Part shown: positions 23,973-31,668 of the stretch, piece after piece
How the letters are laid out: every line of letters starts with the position of its first letter
Numbering within the stretch: position 1 is the stretch's first letter
From: a virus
DNA length: 64,000 bases
Reading direction: 5' to 3' (one strand)
IMG/VR virus record: IMGVR_UViG_3300050343_000266
Coordinates: 1 to 64,000 of that record
Position numbers and translations under genes: made by a program
Notes under the pieces: generated by a model
Database searches by the model: none
What the model saw: only the letters and a program-made list of their open reading frames with translations
Told to the model about the DNA's origin: nothing

Positions 23973-26310
23973 CGGAGGAGCTGCCTCATTCGCGGGCGAT
24001 ATCCAAGCCACTAAACCAAGGAGCAGTACAGCAGGTTCGACTACGGGAGGGCTATCCATCAACCCTTCCGATTCAACCATCTATTACAACTTCAGAGTTG
24101 ACGAAGTAGATAATGGTTTGCATATAGACACGACGGCCGGTGCTAACCGGATCCTGTTTAGTAACGATGGAGACGCCACATTTGAGGGCAATGTTGCAGC
24201 TAGCAACCTCAACTGTAGTGGGAGTGTAGACGTGGGAAACCCTTCTACTAATGCTTACAAGCAAGGATTTTTAGCAGTTCCGACCCCAAGCAGCGGCGGG
24301 TCATATTTCCAAGTTTACGGTAAAAACGGAGACGTTAATAAAGCTTTCTCTGTTTACAACGGAGACCTTGCCGTCCTAACTGCGAGTATTGACAGCACAG
24401 GGGCCGCCTCATTCGCGGGTCCAGCCACTGTAGTCAATGCATCCACGCCCACCGCTTATACAAGGCTTTACGATGGCCATATGCTTATCAGCAACACTAC
24501 CGCATTCGGCCAAGCGTTTGGTTTGTATAACACCACTACAAGTGCATACGAGATTGCCATGTTTATGGATGGTAGGGCCACATTTGCGGGTGCAGTTGAA
24601 TCACAAAGTTACTTTAAAGTGACTAATACAGGTATTGCTTATTTGCAACCCAATACAGTAACTGCTTTTCAGGCATATGAATCATCAGGTCCGGCAACAA
24701 TTAACCTGAACAATAATGGCTCGTCCTCATTTGCTGCAGACGCAAGCATCAACGGTCTGACTGTTGGCCATGGTCCGGGTAACGTTTCAAGCAATACAGT
24801 AGTCGGAGAAACTGCTCTTGTTTCAAGTTCTGGTGGATACAATACAGCAGTTGGTCATCAAGCTATGAGGAGCAATACTACTGGTGAAGACCATGTAAGC
24901 GTTGGTTGGCTAACTCTTTATCATAATACTACCGGTCACTCCAACACAGCAATTGGCCGTACCGCATTGTATTCAAATACTACCGGTACCTCTAATGTCG
25001 CAATTGGTCGTGATGCACTTAGATTAAATACCACTGGTTCCACTAATACTTCTATCGGACGAGAGTCTTCATATTCCAATACTACTGGTCAATATAATAC
25101 TGTCTGCGGTTATCAAAGTTTATATAACAACAGTACTGGTTACAATAATTCGGCATTTGGATACAAAGCCCTTGCTAACAATTCAACTGGTACTCAAAAT
25201 ACAGCGGTTGGCTATGAGGCCATGAGATATACCTCTACAGGCGGCAATAATGTAGCCATTGGCTTACACGCTATGTACGGAAATAGCACAGGGTACGAAA
25301 ATGTTGCCGCAGGTGTTAATGCACTTATTAGCAATAGTACAGGGGCATGGAATACTGCATTGGGCTATAAAACTCTTGAAGCTAATACAACAGCAAATCA
25401 TAATACTGCTGTTGGAAGAAATGCTCTTATTAGCAACACTACTGGTACGATAAATACTGCTGTTGGTTCTGGAGCAATGTTTGGAAATACTGTTGGTAAT
25501 TACAATACTGGTATTGGCTATTCAGCCTTGAGTACTAGTAGTACAGGGGATAGAAATGTAGCCATAGGGTATCAGACTTTGTTCGCAAATACTTCTGGAG
25601 GATATGCCACAGCTGTGGGTATGTATGCCGGTTATTACAATACTACTGGCATGGGCAATGACGCTTACGGCTACAATGCTCTACATCACAACACTACTGG
25701 TCATTACAATACAGCACTCGGCTATCAAAGCCTGCATACAAATACTACTGGCCATCGCAACTCTGCTTTTGGACTAAATGCTCTTTATTATAATACAACT
25801 GGCACATATAATGTTGGGTTAGGACGTGAAGCTTTAAATGCTTGTACTACTGGTTCTGCAAATATTGGCATAGGTGGTACTAACAGTACTGGAACTTTTA
25901 CTCCGCCATTTAACGTCGTAACAGAGAGTAACCGATTAGTCTTAGGTCATACATCAATCACAAATGCCTATGTAAAAGTAGCTTGGACTGTTACATCTGA
26001 CGAGCGCGATAAGATGAACTTTGCTCCAGTGCCTTATGGTCTGGACTTTGTTAATCAACTTAAGCCGACTGCATATCAATTTAAGGTAGATCGTGACACT
26101 GAAACACCTGATGGCGATGTACGTTATGGATTTAAAGCGCAAGATATCCTTGCATTAGAAGGCAACAACCCAGTCATTATTGACATTGAAGATCCAGATC
26201 ATCTAAAATATAAAGGTGAACATCTCGTTCCTGTTTTAGTCAATGCAGTGCAAGAACTGACTACAATGGTTAAAGAACTTCAAGCAGAAATCAAAACACT
26301 TAAAGGTTAA
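23971..26310 (+). CDS. Second S74 fibre with YadA-like head repeats, main part
   Basis: Continues the fibre from about 23971; the first possible start inside it is TTG 24118. After a shaft region, roughly 16 repeats of about 22 residues of the form GNxNTAVGYxALxxNTTG follow. These are the left-handed beta-roll repeats of YadA-like adhesin heads. The C-terminus, TSDERDKMNFAPVPYGLDFV...YGFKAQDILALEG...LVPVLVNAVQELTTM, is a second S74 self-cleaving chaperone. Receptor-binding fibre. Total length with the N-terminal part is about 955 residues. Confidence 0.88.
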   Translation, partial: SGGAASFAGDIQATKPRSSTAGSTTGGLSINPSDSTIYYNFRVDEVDNGLHIDTTAGANRILFSNDGDATFEGNVAASNLNCSGSVDVGNPSTNAYKQGFLAVPTPSSGGSYFQVYGKNGDVNKAFSVYNGDLAVLTASIDSTGAASFAGPATVVNASTPTAYTRLYDGHMLISNTTAFGQAFGLYNTTTSAYEIAMFMDGRATFAGAVESQSYFKVTNTGIAYLQPNTVTAFQAYESSGPATINLNNNGSSSFAADASINGLTVGHGPGNVSSNTVVGETALVSSSGGYNTAVGHQAMRSNTTGEDHVSVGWLTLYHNTTGHSNTAIGRTALYSNTTGTSNVAIGRDALRLNTTGSTNTSIGRESSYSNTTGQYNTVCGYQSLYNNSTGYNNSAFGYKALANNSTGTQNTAVGYEAMRYTSTGGNNVAIGLHAMYGNSTGYENVAAGVNALISNSTGAWNTALGYKTLEANTTANHNTAVGRNALISNTTGTINTAVGSGAMFGNTVGNYNTGIGYSALSTSSTGDRNVAIGYQTLFANTSGGYATAVGMYAGYYNTTGMGNDAYGYNALHHNTTGHYNTALGYQSLHTNTTGHRNSAFGLNALYYNTTGTYNVGLGREALNACTTGSANIGIGGTNSTGTFTPPFNVVTESNRLVLGHTSITNAYVKVAWTVTSDERDKMNFAPVPYGLDFVNQLKPTAYQFKVDRDTETPDGDVRYGFKAQDILALEGNNPVIIDIEDPDHLKYKGEHLVPVLVNAVQELTTMVKELQAEIKTLKG
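24790..25880 (+). repeat. Beta-roll coding repeats
   Basis: Tandem units of about 66-72 bases encode AVGYxALxxNTTG-type repeats. The units share aatactactggt-like sequence and could expand or contract by recombination. Confidence 0.8.
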
Positions 26311-26312
26311 TT

Positions 26313-26540
26313 ATGGAAATTCTTACTCTTACTCCCGAACAGATCTCACAGAACTATTCTGCTGCTCTTGATAGTGTCACACTAATCAATGAGCTAATGG
26401 CTCTAGATTCCCGCGATGACGCTCAGACAGATACAGTTGCTCGTAATGTTGAGCACCTTGAGTTGATGGTTGCTAAAGACTACTGGACCACAGAGGATTT
26501 AAATCCTCTCAATGATGCCATTACAGCTGGTAAGGGATGA
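26313..26540 (+). CDS. Small hypothetical protein after fibre
   Basis: 75 residues, two bases after the fibre stop: LTPEQISQNYSAALDSVTLI, then VARNVEHLELMVAKDYWTTE. All-helical and acidic. Such a protein commonly follows S74 fibre genes in cyanophages and may be a fibre chaperone. A strong terminator follows. Confidence 0.65.
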   Translation: MEILTLTPEQISQNYSAALDSVTLINELMALDSRDDAQTDTVARNVEHLELMVAKDYWTTEDLNPLNDAITAGKG

Positions 26541-26546
26541 TCGTTA

Positions 26547-26567
26547 CCCCGCAGTAACGCGGGGTTT
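26547..26567 (+). terminator. Terminator between fibre operon and endolysin
   Basis: CCCCGC and GCGGGG form a perfect six-pair stem with loop AGTAAC, followed by TTT. It separates the converging + strand fibre genes and the - strand endolysin, and may act both ways. Confidence 0.8.
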
Positions 26568-26570
26568 CAC

Positions 26571-27278
26571 TTAAACCATATACTGCTTACAGATTTGATA
26601 CTTAGCAAGCCTGTCGTTATAACCGTTCCAACCACCATTGATACGGAGACAACAGGCATCAAAGCCTTCTGTCAGGCATATATTTAATAGATCATTCTCT
26701 TCAATCCAGATGCGTGCTGATGTAAATGGATAGGTGGTAGACACGTAGTCAACACCTTCCATAACCCTTGGATCGTTAATACCTTCAGCCAGACGGGAGT
26801 AGTTGTATTTGCCAGTCAGTTGAAGTACGCCTGCCCCTTTCCAAATTTCCCCTTCGTTTGGACCATGGCCTAAGTCAGTCCTACCACGTAAGTACATACC
26901 GTCTGAAATCTCTTTCATATAAACAAAGTTACATGTCTCATGCATCATGTTTGCCATGAGCATTTGTGCTGCATCAATATGTTCCGCAAATCCTGTATCA
27001 GCATACAATCGATTGCAATCATCGATAAAGACTTTATCAAAAGTAGATGACGGATATCCAGTCAACTGCTCCATCATCAGTGGAGTTACCAGCTTTCTGA
27101 ACTTTTTAATATCATCTGTTTTCCTATATGTCTTTACCCAATGCGCATTTTCGTTTAACTGATCGCAGTTACATTCCTGTAAGCCCTTGTATAGCTCTTC
27201 TACAGCTGCCTCCTGATGAGGTTCCCCTGCGTAGTACTTGAAAAAATTCTTGAAGGATTCTATTGATAGCGTACTCAT
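26571..27278 (-). CDS. Endolysin, GH19 chitinase-like
   Basis: 235 residues with the glycoside hydrolase 19 fold: the catalytic Glu in MHETCNFVYMKE, and WKGAGVLQLTGKYNYSRLAE, the usual substrate-cleft motif, followed by INGGWNGYNDR near the end. It cuts cell-wall peptidoglycan at lysis. It has no signal peptide, so it needs a holin. It is on the - strand amid + strand late genes, but carries GTTAGAATTA 22 bases before its start, the same box as the late + strand genes. It is thus probably expressed with them. Confidence 0.88.
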   Translation of the reverse strand: MSTLSIESFKNFFKYYAGEPHQEAAVEELYKGLQECNCDQLNENAHWVKTYRKTDDIKKFRKLVTPLMMEQLTGYPSSTFDKVFIDDCNRLYADTGFAEHIDAAQMLMANMMHETCNFVYMKEISDGMYLRGRTDLGHGPNEGEIWKGAGVLQLTGKYNYSRLAEGINDPRVMEGVDYVSTTYPFTSARIWIEENDLLNICLTEGFDACCLRINGGWNGYNDRLAKYQICKQYMV

Positions 27279-27300
27279 AAGAACTTATATTCATCACTGT

Positions 27301-27310
27301 TAATTCTAAC
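27301..27310 (-). promoter_or_regulatory. Late-promoter-like box of endolysin gene
   Basis: GTTAGAATTA on the - strand, 22 bases before the endolysin start. It is arranged back to back with the + strand box at 27313-27320. Confidence 0.5.
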
Positions 27311-27312
27311 TA

Positions 27313-27320
27313 GTAAAATA
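27313..27320 (+). promoter_or_regulatory. Late-promoter-like box GTAAAATA
   Basis: It ends 23 bases before the ATG at 27344. Together with the box at 27301-27310 it makes a short divergent promoter pair. Confidence 0.45.
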
Positions 27321-27343
27321 TAATTAGTCTCATTATTATATGT

Positions 27344-27622
27344 ATGACAATTAAAGAACGTGCAGCATTTTGGGAGGCTATCGAAAGTGGCAATAGTCCT
27401 CTGTTATCTGTAATGCATACCCTCGTAGAGAAATGGGGATTGCCTGCAATCATTATGTGTCTTGGTGATATCGGAAACGTATTGTCAGAAGACGCAGAAA
27501 CTGCAGCAGATCTCTCGCCAAACCAGCGCGGTTTAATTCTTGGTGCGTGTGCACAAGTATGTAATCTGAGTGATCAGATGCATGCAGAAATGGATCACCT
27601 TGCGGCTACCGAAAATGGATAA
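27344..27622 (+). CDS. Hypothetical helical protein
   Basis: 92 residues: MTIKERAAFWEAIESGNSPL, a hydrophobic stretch WGLPAIIMCLGDIGNVL, then an acidic helix. The hydrophobic segment is short for a transmembrane helix. No family recognised. It overlaps the next small gene. Confidence 0.6.
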   Translation: MTIKERAAFWEAIESGNSPLLSVMHTLVEKWGLPAIIMCLGDIGNVLSEDAETAADLSPNQRGLILGACAQVCNLSDQMHAEMDHLAATENG

Positions 27623-27743
27623 GCAAGAAAAAGAGAATTGGAAAAAAATTAAAGAGGCTTTAGAAGAAGCCGATAAAACTGACTGCTACTTCTACAAAAG
27701 AGCAGTCGCCATCTGTGATGGTAAATCAGATCCGTTAAAATAG
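27615..27743 (+). CDS. Small hypothetical protein
   Basis: 42 residues, MDKQEKENWKKIKEALEEAD then KTDCYFYKRAVAICDGKSDP. Its ATG overlaps the end of the preceding gene. Charged and helical. Unknown. Confidence 0.45.
   Translation: MDKQEKENWKKIKEALEEADKTDCYFYKRAVAICDGKSDPLK
27734..27743 (+). promoter_or_regulatory. Late-promoter-like box GTTAAAATAG
   Basis: It coincides with the last codons of the preceding small gene and lies 22 bases before the ATG at 27766. Confidence 0.5.
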
Positions 27744-27765
27744 TTAATGTATCCGCTTATATAGC

Positions 27766-28065
27766 ATGGCTAATAGAGCTGGAGCAAAGTGCAAAGCATG
27801 TGCTCATTCAAAGAGTAAAAAGAAAGGCGCTATGAAAGGCATGACCGTCAAAGGCGGACACAAACTTTCAGTCAAGCGTGGTGCCGGTTTAACCGCTAAA
27901 GGCCGAGCATCTATTAACAAAAGAACTGGTAGCAATTTAAAAGCACCCGCACCTAATGGCAAACCTGGTACTAAAGCAGGCGCTAGAAAGAAATCATTCT
28001 GTGCTCGCTCACGTGGCTGGACTGGTGAACGAGGTAAAGCAGCACGCAAACGTTGGAAATGCTAA
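27766..28065 (+). CDS. Lys/Arg-rich basic protein (DUF6321-like)
   Basis: 99 residues, very basic. Contains TVKGGHKLSVKRGAGLTAKG, NKRTGSNLKAP and SFCARSRGWTGERGKAARKR ending in WKC. This matches the layout I know for the DUF6321 family, found in many aquatic viruses. Cys residues at both ends (CKACAHS; WKC) may bind metal. Nucleic-acid binding is likely from charge; the true role is unknown. Confidence 0.7.
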   Translation: MANRAGAKCKACAHSKSKKKGAMKGMTVKGGHKLSVKRGAGLTAKGRASINKRTGSNLKAPAPNGKPGTKAGARKKSFCARSRGWTGERGKAARKRWKC

Positions 28066-28101
28066 GACTTAAATGCTGGTAAGCCTTCTTGGCAGCACTA
28101 C

Positions 28102-28371
28102 ATGACTCAAACAGAACATGCTCAAAACAATGCTGCTCGTGGCTGGAACGATTTATCCAACATGGATTACACAGTCGTAGAAGGAGCTCGTCAAGGACTA
28201 ATGGGCGACAGAATATCATCAGCTGAACTGGATGAGTTAATTTTATCTGGGCAAATAAGCCCCAAACAAGCATACATCTTAAGTGATGTTCATAACTTCG
28301 GTGCGCACGGAGATTCTTTTGATGATCCACGTTATGAAAGAATTTTACAAGCGATCAAGAGCAGTGGATAA
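28102..28371 (+). CDS. Hypothetical protein
   Basis: 89 residues, acidic to neutral: NNAARGWNDLSNMDYTVVEG, SAELDELILSGQISPKQAYI, FDDPRYERILQAIKSSG. Helical. It sits between two basic proteins and overlaps the following short gene. No family recognised. Confidence 0.6.
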   Translation: MTQTEHAQNNAARGWNDLSNMDYTVVEGARQGLMGDRISSAELDELILSGQISPKQAYILSDVHNFGAHGDSFDDPRYERILQAIKSSG

Positions 28372-28519
28372 CGATTTCCCTACACGTATGGCAGGTCAAG
28401 CGCTACAGCCTTATGTCAACACAGGGGAAGGTTGCGCAAAAATGCCAGCAAAATATCCTGCTAAACCACGTGGTGGCATGAGTCACGGACCAGAATTATT
28501 AGGACAGAGAAATGGCTAA
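28364..28519 (+). CDS. Small hypothetical protein
   Basis: 51 residues from GTG 28364, overlapping the previous stop: VDNDFPTRMAGQALQPYVNT, then KMPAKYPAKPRGGMSHGPEL. ATG 28388 is an alternative start. Pro/Gly-rich and basic. It overlaps the next gene by eight bases. Confidence 0.5.
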   Translation: MDNDFPTRMAGQALQPYVNTGEGCAKMPAKYPAKPRGGMSHGPELLGQRNG

Positions 28520-28883
28520 AGGTATTGCAACAAAAAAAGATCCCAAGAAATGGGCAGCTGCTAAGGCAAAAGCCAAAGCACGTATGGGTGGTAAGCACAG
28601 TGCACGGGCAATGCAGCTAGCGACCAAATACTATAAATCTGCTGGTGGTAAGTACGAAGGAAAGAAACCTTCAGCTAAAAATAATAAGATGAAAAAGTGG
28701 ACTAAAGAAGATTGGGGTACACGCTCAGGTAAAAATAGTACAGAGGGTAGTAAAGCTACGGGAGAACGTTATTTGCCTAAAAAGAAACGAGATGCGATGT
28801 CAGCTCAAGCCTATAAAAAAACTAGTGATAAGAAACGCAGTGATACAGCCAAAGGAAAACAATATAGTCAACAGCCTAAGTAG
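28512..28883 (+). CDS. Lys-rich basic protein (DUF5872-like)
   Basis: 123 residues, about a third Lys/Arg. The C-terminal part, KKWTKEDWGTRSGKNSTEGS, ATGERYLPKKKRDAMSAQAY and SDKKRSDTAKGKQY, fits the DUF5872 family as I know it. The N-terminal part is an Ala/Lys helix like a histone H1 tail (KKWAAAKAKAKARMGGKHSA). Probably binds nucleic acid; the role in the phage is not known. Confidence 0.7.
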   Translation: MAKGIATKKDPKKWAAAKAKAKARMGGKHSARAMQLATKYYKSAGGKYEGKKPSAKNNKMKKWTKEDWGTRSGKNSTEGSKATGERYLPKKKRDAMSAQAYKKTSDKKRSDTAKGKQYSQQPK

Positions 28884-28912
28884 CTACACTATTAGTAATT
28901 ACAGTAATAACT

Positions 28913-29092
28913 ATGGACAGACGTAAAAAGGGCAAGCGCATTACGCTTAATAATAATATCCCTGGACTGCCTGGTAATACACCGTTTATTCCTACGAATG
29001 GTGCAGGACCTGGACGACTTGATCCACGGTCAGCTGGACACGATGGTCAAGCTTACATAGATCGCAATCGATATAACCAAAACAGTCATTAG
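28913..29092 (+). CDS. Small hypothetical protein
   Basis: 59 residues: MDRRKKGKRITLNNNIPGLP, GNTPFIPTNGAGPGRLDPRS, then GHDGQAYIDRNRYNQNSH. A basic start and a Pro/Gly/Asn-rich rest. Its stop overlaps the next GTG start. Confidence 0.5.
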   Translation: MDRRKKGKRITLNNNIPGLPGNTPFIPTNGAGPGRLDPRSAGHDGQAYIDRNRYNQNSH

Positions 29093-29388
29093 TGAAAACC
29101 TTATATCTATATAGAAGTGGCGATAACACCTGTGTATCCCATGACAGCTATATACAAATGGGTGCGATGTCCCATTCGGTTGAACATCACATCAAACTAA
29201 ACCCAACGATCAACTGGATAGAAACCTACTGGTTGCCTGATGTTTTCATGCATCGTTATAAACGTGCAACATTTCAAGCACACGAACGAGTGTCTGGTGG
29301 CAAAGACAGCATCGAAACCCGGCCACGTGACTTTCCCGACGAAGGTGCATCACGAGGCTTATTGAGTGGCAAGCCTGTGGGAGATTAA
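29092..29388 (+). CDS. Hypothetical protein with duplicated 3' end
   Basis: 98 residues from GTG 29092: MKTLYLYRSGDNTCVSHDSY, WIETYWLPDVFMHRYKRATF, ending SRGLLSGKPVGD. The last 30 bases reappear, with only silent changes in the shared codons, just after the LamG gene (30502-30537). No family recognised. Confidence 0.55.
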   Translation: MKTLYLYRSGDNTCVSHDSYIQMGAMSHSVEHHIKLNPTINWIETYWLPDVFMHRYKRATFQAHERVSGGKDSIETRPRDFPDEGASRGLLSGKPVGD

Positions 29389-29409
29389 CATAGGTCGTAG
29401 TTTTCGTTA

Positions 29410-29419
29410 GTTAAAATAG
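29410..29419 (+). promoter_or_regulatory. Late-promoter-like box GTTAAAATAG
   Basis: It lies 23 bases before the ATG at 29443. Confidence 0.5.
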
Positions 29420-29442
29420 TTATATTGCCGAGGATAAAGTCA

Positions 29443-30498
29443 ATGCTTAACAATGAAAATAAAAGGTTAGGGTACACCGAAGTTTATTACAACTATAAAG
29501 CTGACAAATTTTTTACAGAAGACTTTGGCAATCAATTTAAAGGATTAGATATTACGTTATCCAATGGCGGTGGTGGAGGAAGTGGTATTCAGGCTGGAGA
29601 TAATATTAGTCAACTTACAAACGATGCAAACTATGTTGTTTCAGGAGCAAATATTAGTACTTTAGTAAATGATATAGGATATTTAACGTCCTACAGTATT
29701 CCATCGGTAACCAGCCTACCAACTACAAATTTAAGCTTTGGCAATCTTGCTGCTTTATCTACAGATAACAGTCCATATTTTTATGATGGTACAGATTGGA
29801 GAAGAATCTTCTTAGCAGGTGTCCCACCTCAAACAGGAGATCCCGATACTGATTGGGATAAAGTTATTCTTCGAGTACCTTTCAATACAACTACTACTGA
29901 TGTTAAAAGTAATTTCACAGGCACTGTATCTGGTTCTCAAGCAGTTATTACTGGTAGTCCAAGAAAATTTGGAGCTGGTGCACTTAAAGTCCAAAACTCA
30001 AGCTATATTACCTACAGTGGTAATAGTCTTGGCGCATTTTTAGATAACGATTTCACAATAGAATTTTGGCTCTATATAGATTCATTTAATGCCCAAGATC
30101 AAGATACAGGTATATTACGCAAAGGCAGTACTTATTTCTATTTTGATTACGTTGGATTTAATCAGATGGTCTTTAAAATACACCTATCGAATGTAGGTGC
30201 AACGACACCCGATCTCGTCTATAACACCGTAGGTAACATGCCAACTGGCGGTTGGCATCATATTGCTTACTGTCGAAATGCGACGTCTGGTTTGTGTCAA
30301 TTGTTTGTTGATGGTACGTCAGAAGGAACCGTTAATCTCAACAACCTGGTCGATTCAGTAGGCAGTGATTTATTCATTGGTGATCTAATAAACACTTCAG
30401 CAGATATGCTTATGGATGATTTAAGAATATCTAACTTTGAACGATATACGTCTAATTTCACAGCACCAACTGCAGAGCTGCCTACAAGTGGCAGTTAA
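29443..30498 (+). CDS. LamG/concanavalin A-like lectin fibre protein
   Basis: 351 residues from ATG 29443 (MLNNENKRLGYTEVYYNY), which has a GAGG site upstream. The middle has GGGGGSGIQAGDNISQLTND and short fibre repeats. The C-terminal 200 residues form a LamG/ConA-like jelly roll: FGAGALKVQNSSYITYSGNS, FTIEFWLYIDSFN, GGWHHIAYCRNATSGLCQLF, VDGTSEGTV, then MLMDDLRISNFERYTSNFTA. Such domains bind sugars, so a receptor-binding or head-fibre role is likely. It is flanked by a duplicated 30-base stretch and may be a moved cassette. Confidence 0.8.
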   Translation: MLNNENKRLGYTEVYYNYKADKFFTEDFGNQFKGLDITLSNGGGGGSGIQAGDNISQLTNDANYVVSGANISTLVNDIGYLTSYSIPSVTSLPTTNLSFGNLAALSTDNSPYFYDGTDWRRIFLAGVPPQTGDPDTDWDKVILRVPFNTTTTDVKSNFTGTVSGSQAVITGSPRKFGAGALKVQNSSYITYSGNSLGAFLDNDFTIEFWLYIDSFNAQDQDTGILRKGSTYFYFDYVGFNQMVFKIHLSNVGATTPDLVYNTVGNMPTGGWHHIAYCRNATSGLCQLFVDGTSEGTVNLNNLVDSVGSDLFIGDLINTSADMLMDDLRISNFERYTSNFTAPTAELPTSGS

Positions 30499-30501
30499 AA
30501 C

Positions 30502-30537
30502 AGCGAGGTTTACTGAGTGGTAAGCCTGTGGAAAACT
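30502..30537 (+). repeat. Degenerate copy of upstream gene's 3' end
   Basis: cgaggtttactgagtggtaa and agcctgtgg match the 3' end of the gene at 29092-29388 (RGLLSGKPV in both). The differences lie at third codon positions, so both copies were once under coding selection. Confidence 0.65.
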
Positions 30538-30615
30538 AGGGGGGTCTTGAGATAAGCCCTGCTTATTAGACAAGGGTACTTGACGTGGTAGATTACGCTT
30601 AGCTTCGCCAAAAGA

Positions 30616-30640
30616 GCGGGTTCGAATCCGACCCTCTCCG
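30616..30640 (+). other. Putative attP core (tRNA 3' end, tRNA-Ser-like)
   Basis: TTCGAATCCGACCCTCTCCG carries a tRNA T-loop followed by the 3' strands of T-stem and acceptor stem and a G discriminator, typical of bacterial tRNA-Ser. The 5' T-stem strand does not pair well, and no matching 5' acceptor strand (GGAGAGG) lies upstream, so this is not a working tRNA. A tRNA 3' end 73 bases before a tyrosine integrase is the classical arrangement of a phage attachment site. Confidence 0.7.
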
Positions 30641-30654
30641 TTCCTCATCACCTA

Positions 30655-30678
30655 CCCCACACAACGTGGGGTTTTTTT
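30655..30678 (+). terminator. Terminator before integrase
   Basis: CCCCAC, loop ACAAC, GTGGGG, then seven T. A textbook rho-independent terminator that separates the LamG gene from the integrase. Confidence 0.88.
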
Positions 30679-30712
30679 ATAGGTTGGTGATAGGCGTTGC
30701 TTATAACCCCAT

Positions 30713-31516
30713 ATGAATCAAATGAACGTGTTAACTCTGGCTGAAAAGACTAGGCGGCTTTTCAAGTCCAAAGTCAAAGACTCCACTTACAGCAACTGGC
30801 TTAAGGCAGTCGGACCTATTAGTAATCTGACGCTTGATCAGATTACAAATGATGTAGTTCTTGAACAGCGCATGTACTGGCTTGAACAAACCAGTGAAGG
30901 CACAGCAAAAACTCGGCTCAGCAGTCTAAAAGCAATCTGGAACAAAGCATTGATGATTCATTTGATTCCAGGCAACAAAGCAGATAACCCTTGGTTGACT
31001 GCTGACTATGGATTAACAATTCCAGAACGAGATCCTGAGTTTTATCCATGGGAATACTACGAGCAGTATCACAACGATCCTTACTTCGTCATTCTCTGGT
31101 TCACGGGTGCACGCATCGGTGAGGTTGCGGGGATGGATACAAAGATGATTGTCAGGGACGCAGGCATTCCATACTTTCAGTTCATAGATCAAGAGAACAG
31201 AGACATTAAAAACAAACCTTCAAAAAGAAAAGTTCCTATTCACCCTGCCTGTGAACACGTGCTTGATGACTTTAGGCAGTCAAAAGCAAAATGCCCTGGA
31301 GCAAGCTGGAGTGAAAACTTTAGAAAGAATATGCAGCTACCTGAATTTGAAGCAGCACATACCCTCAGGCATAGCTTTCACACTCGGTGTCGTGATGTAG
31401 AGATTGAAGAATATATGATTGATATCCTTACAGGCCATGCCAAAGCAAGCACTACTGCACAGTATGGCAAAACTCGCTTGCATTTATTAGAGAAGGCAAT
31501 CAAGAAGCTACGTTAA
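30713..31516 (+). CDS. int: Tyrosine-type integrase
   Basis: 267 residues. An N-terminal core-binding helical domain (STYSNWLKAVGPISNLTLDQ) is followed by the catalytic domain with the first Arg in WFTGARIGEVAGM, Lys in KPSKRKVPIHP, HTLRHSFHTR (H-x-x-R), a His in LTGHAKASTTAQYG and the nucleophile Tyr in AQYGK. All catalytic residues are present. It would recombine the attP-like site next to it with a host tRNA gene. The start is ATG 30713; a second ATG at 30722 is possible. Its presence suggests temperate capacity, although integrases also occur in cyanophages not known to form lysogens. Confidence 0.93.
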   Translation: MNQMNVLTLAEKTRRLFKSKVKDSTYSNWLKAVGPISNLTLDQITNDVVLEQRMYWLEQTSEGTAKTRLSSLKAIWNKALMIHLIPGNKADNPWLTADYGLTIPERDPEFYPWEYYEQYHNDPYFVILWFTGARIGEVAGMDTKMIVRDAGIPYFQFIDQENRDIKNKPSKRKVPIHPACEHVLDDFRQSKAKCPGASWSENFRKNMQLPEFEAAHTLRHSFHTRCRDVEIEEYMIDILTGHAKASTTAQYGKTRLHLLEKAIKKLR

Positions 31517-31523
31517 CTACCGT
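31506..31523 (-). promoter_or_regulatory. CGTAG direct-repeat site
   Basis: On the - strand this reads GGTAGTTAACGTAGCTT, a variant of CGTAG-N4-CGTAG. It overlaps the end of the integrase gene. See the related sites at 31602, 61017 and 61102. Confidence 0.4.
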
Positions 31524-31549
31524 AGTTTTCTATATACCTGCTTTTTAAT

Positions 31550-31584
31550 CCCCTGTGGCCTCTGCGCTATAGGGGTATTTTTTT
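31550..31584 (+). terminator. Terminator after integrase
   Basis: CCCCT and AGGGG arms with a long loop, then TATTTTTTTAT. Confidence 0.75.
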
Positions 31585-31601
31585 ATCAGTATATAGATAG
31601 C

Positions 31602-31620
31602 AGCGTAGTTAGCGTAGCTT
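31602..31620 (+). promoter_or_regulatory. CGTAG direct-repeat site
   Basis: agcgtagttagcgtagctt, identical over 19 bases to 61102-61120. It contains CGTAG-TTAG-CGTAG. A binding site for integrase arms or a regulator is possible. Confidence 0.5.
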
Positions 31621-31632
31621 CGGTGTTAAATA

Positions 31633-31641
31633 GTTAGAATA
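31633..31641 (+). promoter_or_regulatory. Late-promoter-like box GTTAGAATA
   Basis: A perfect consensus match ending 27 bases before the ATG at 31669. Confidence 0.5.
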
Positions 31642-31668
31642 TATTTAGTTAAGTAAAATCGGACAACT

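Noticed and set aside
23965-23975. Programmed frameshift in the second fibre
   Set aside because: No slippery heptamer or downstream structure was seen; a single sequence error is simpler.
24790-25880. CRISPR-like array
   Set aside because: The repeats are coding beta-roll units without spacers; no CRISPR array or cas gene was seen in the window.
30530-30643. A complete tRNA gene before the integrase
   Set aside because: Only the 3' end is tRNA-like. The 5' acceptor strand is missing and the T-stem does not pair, so it was called an attachment site.
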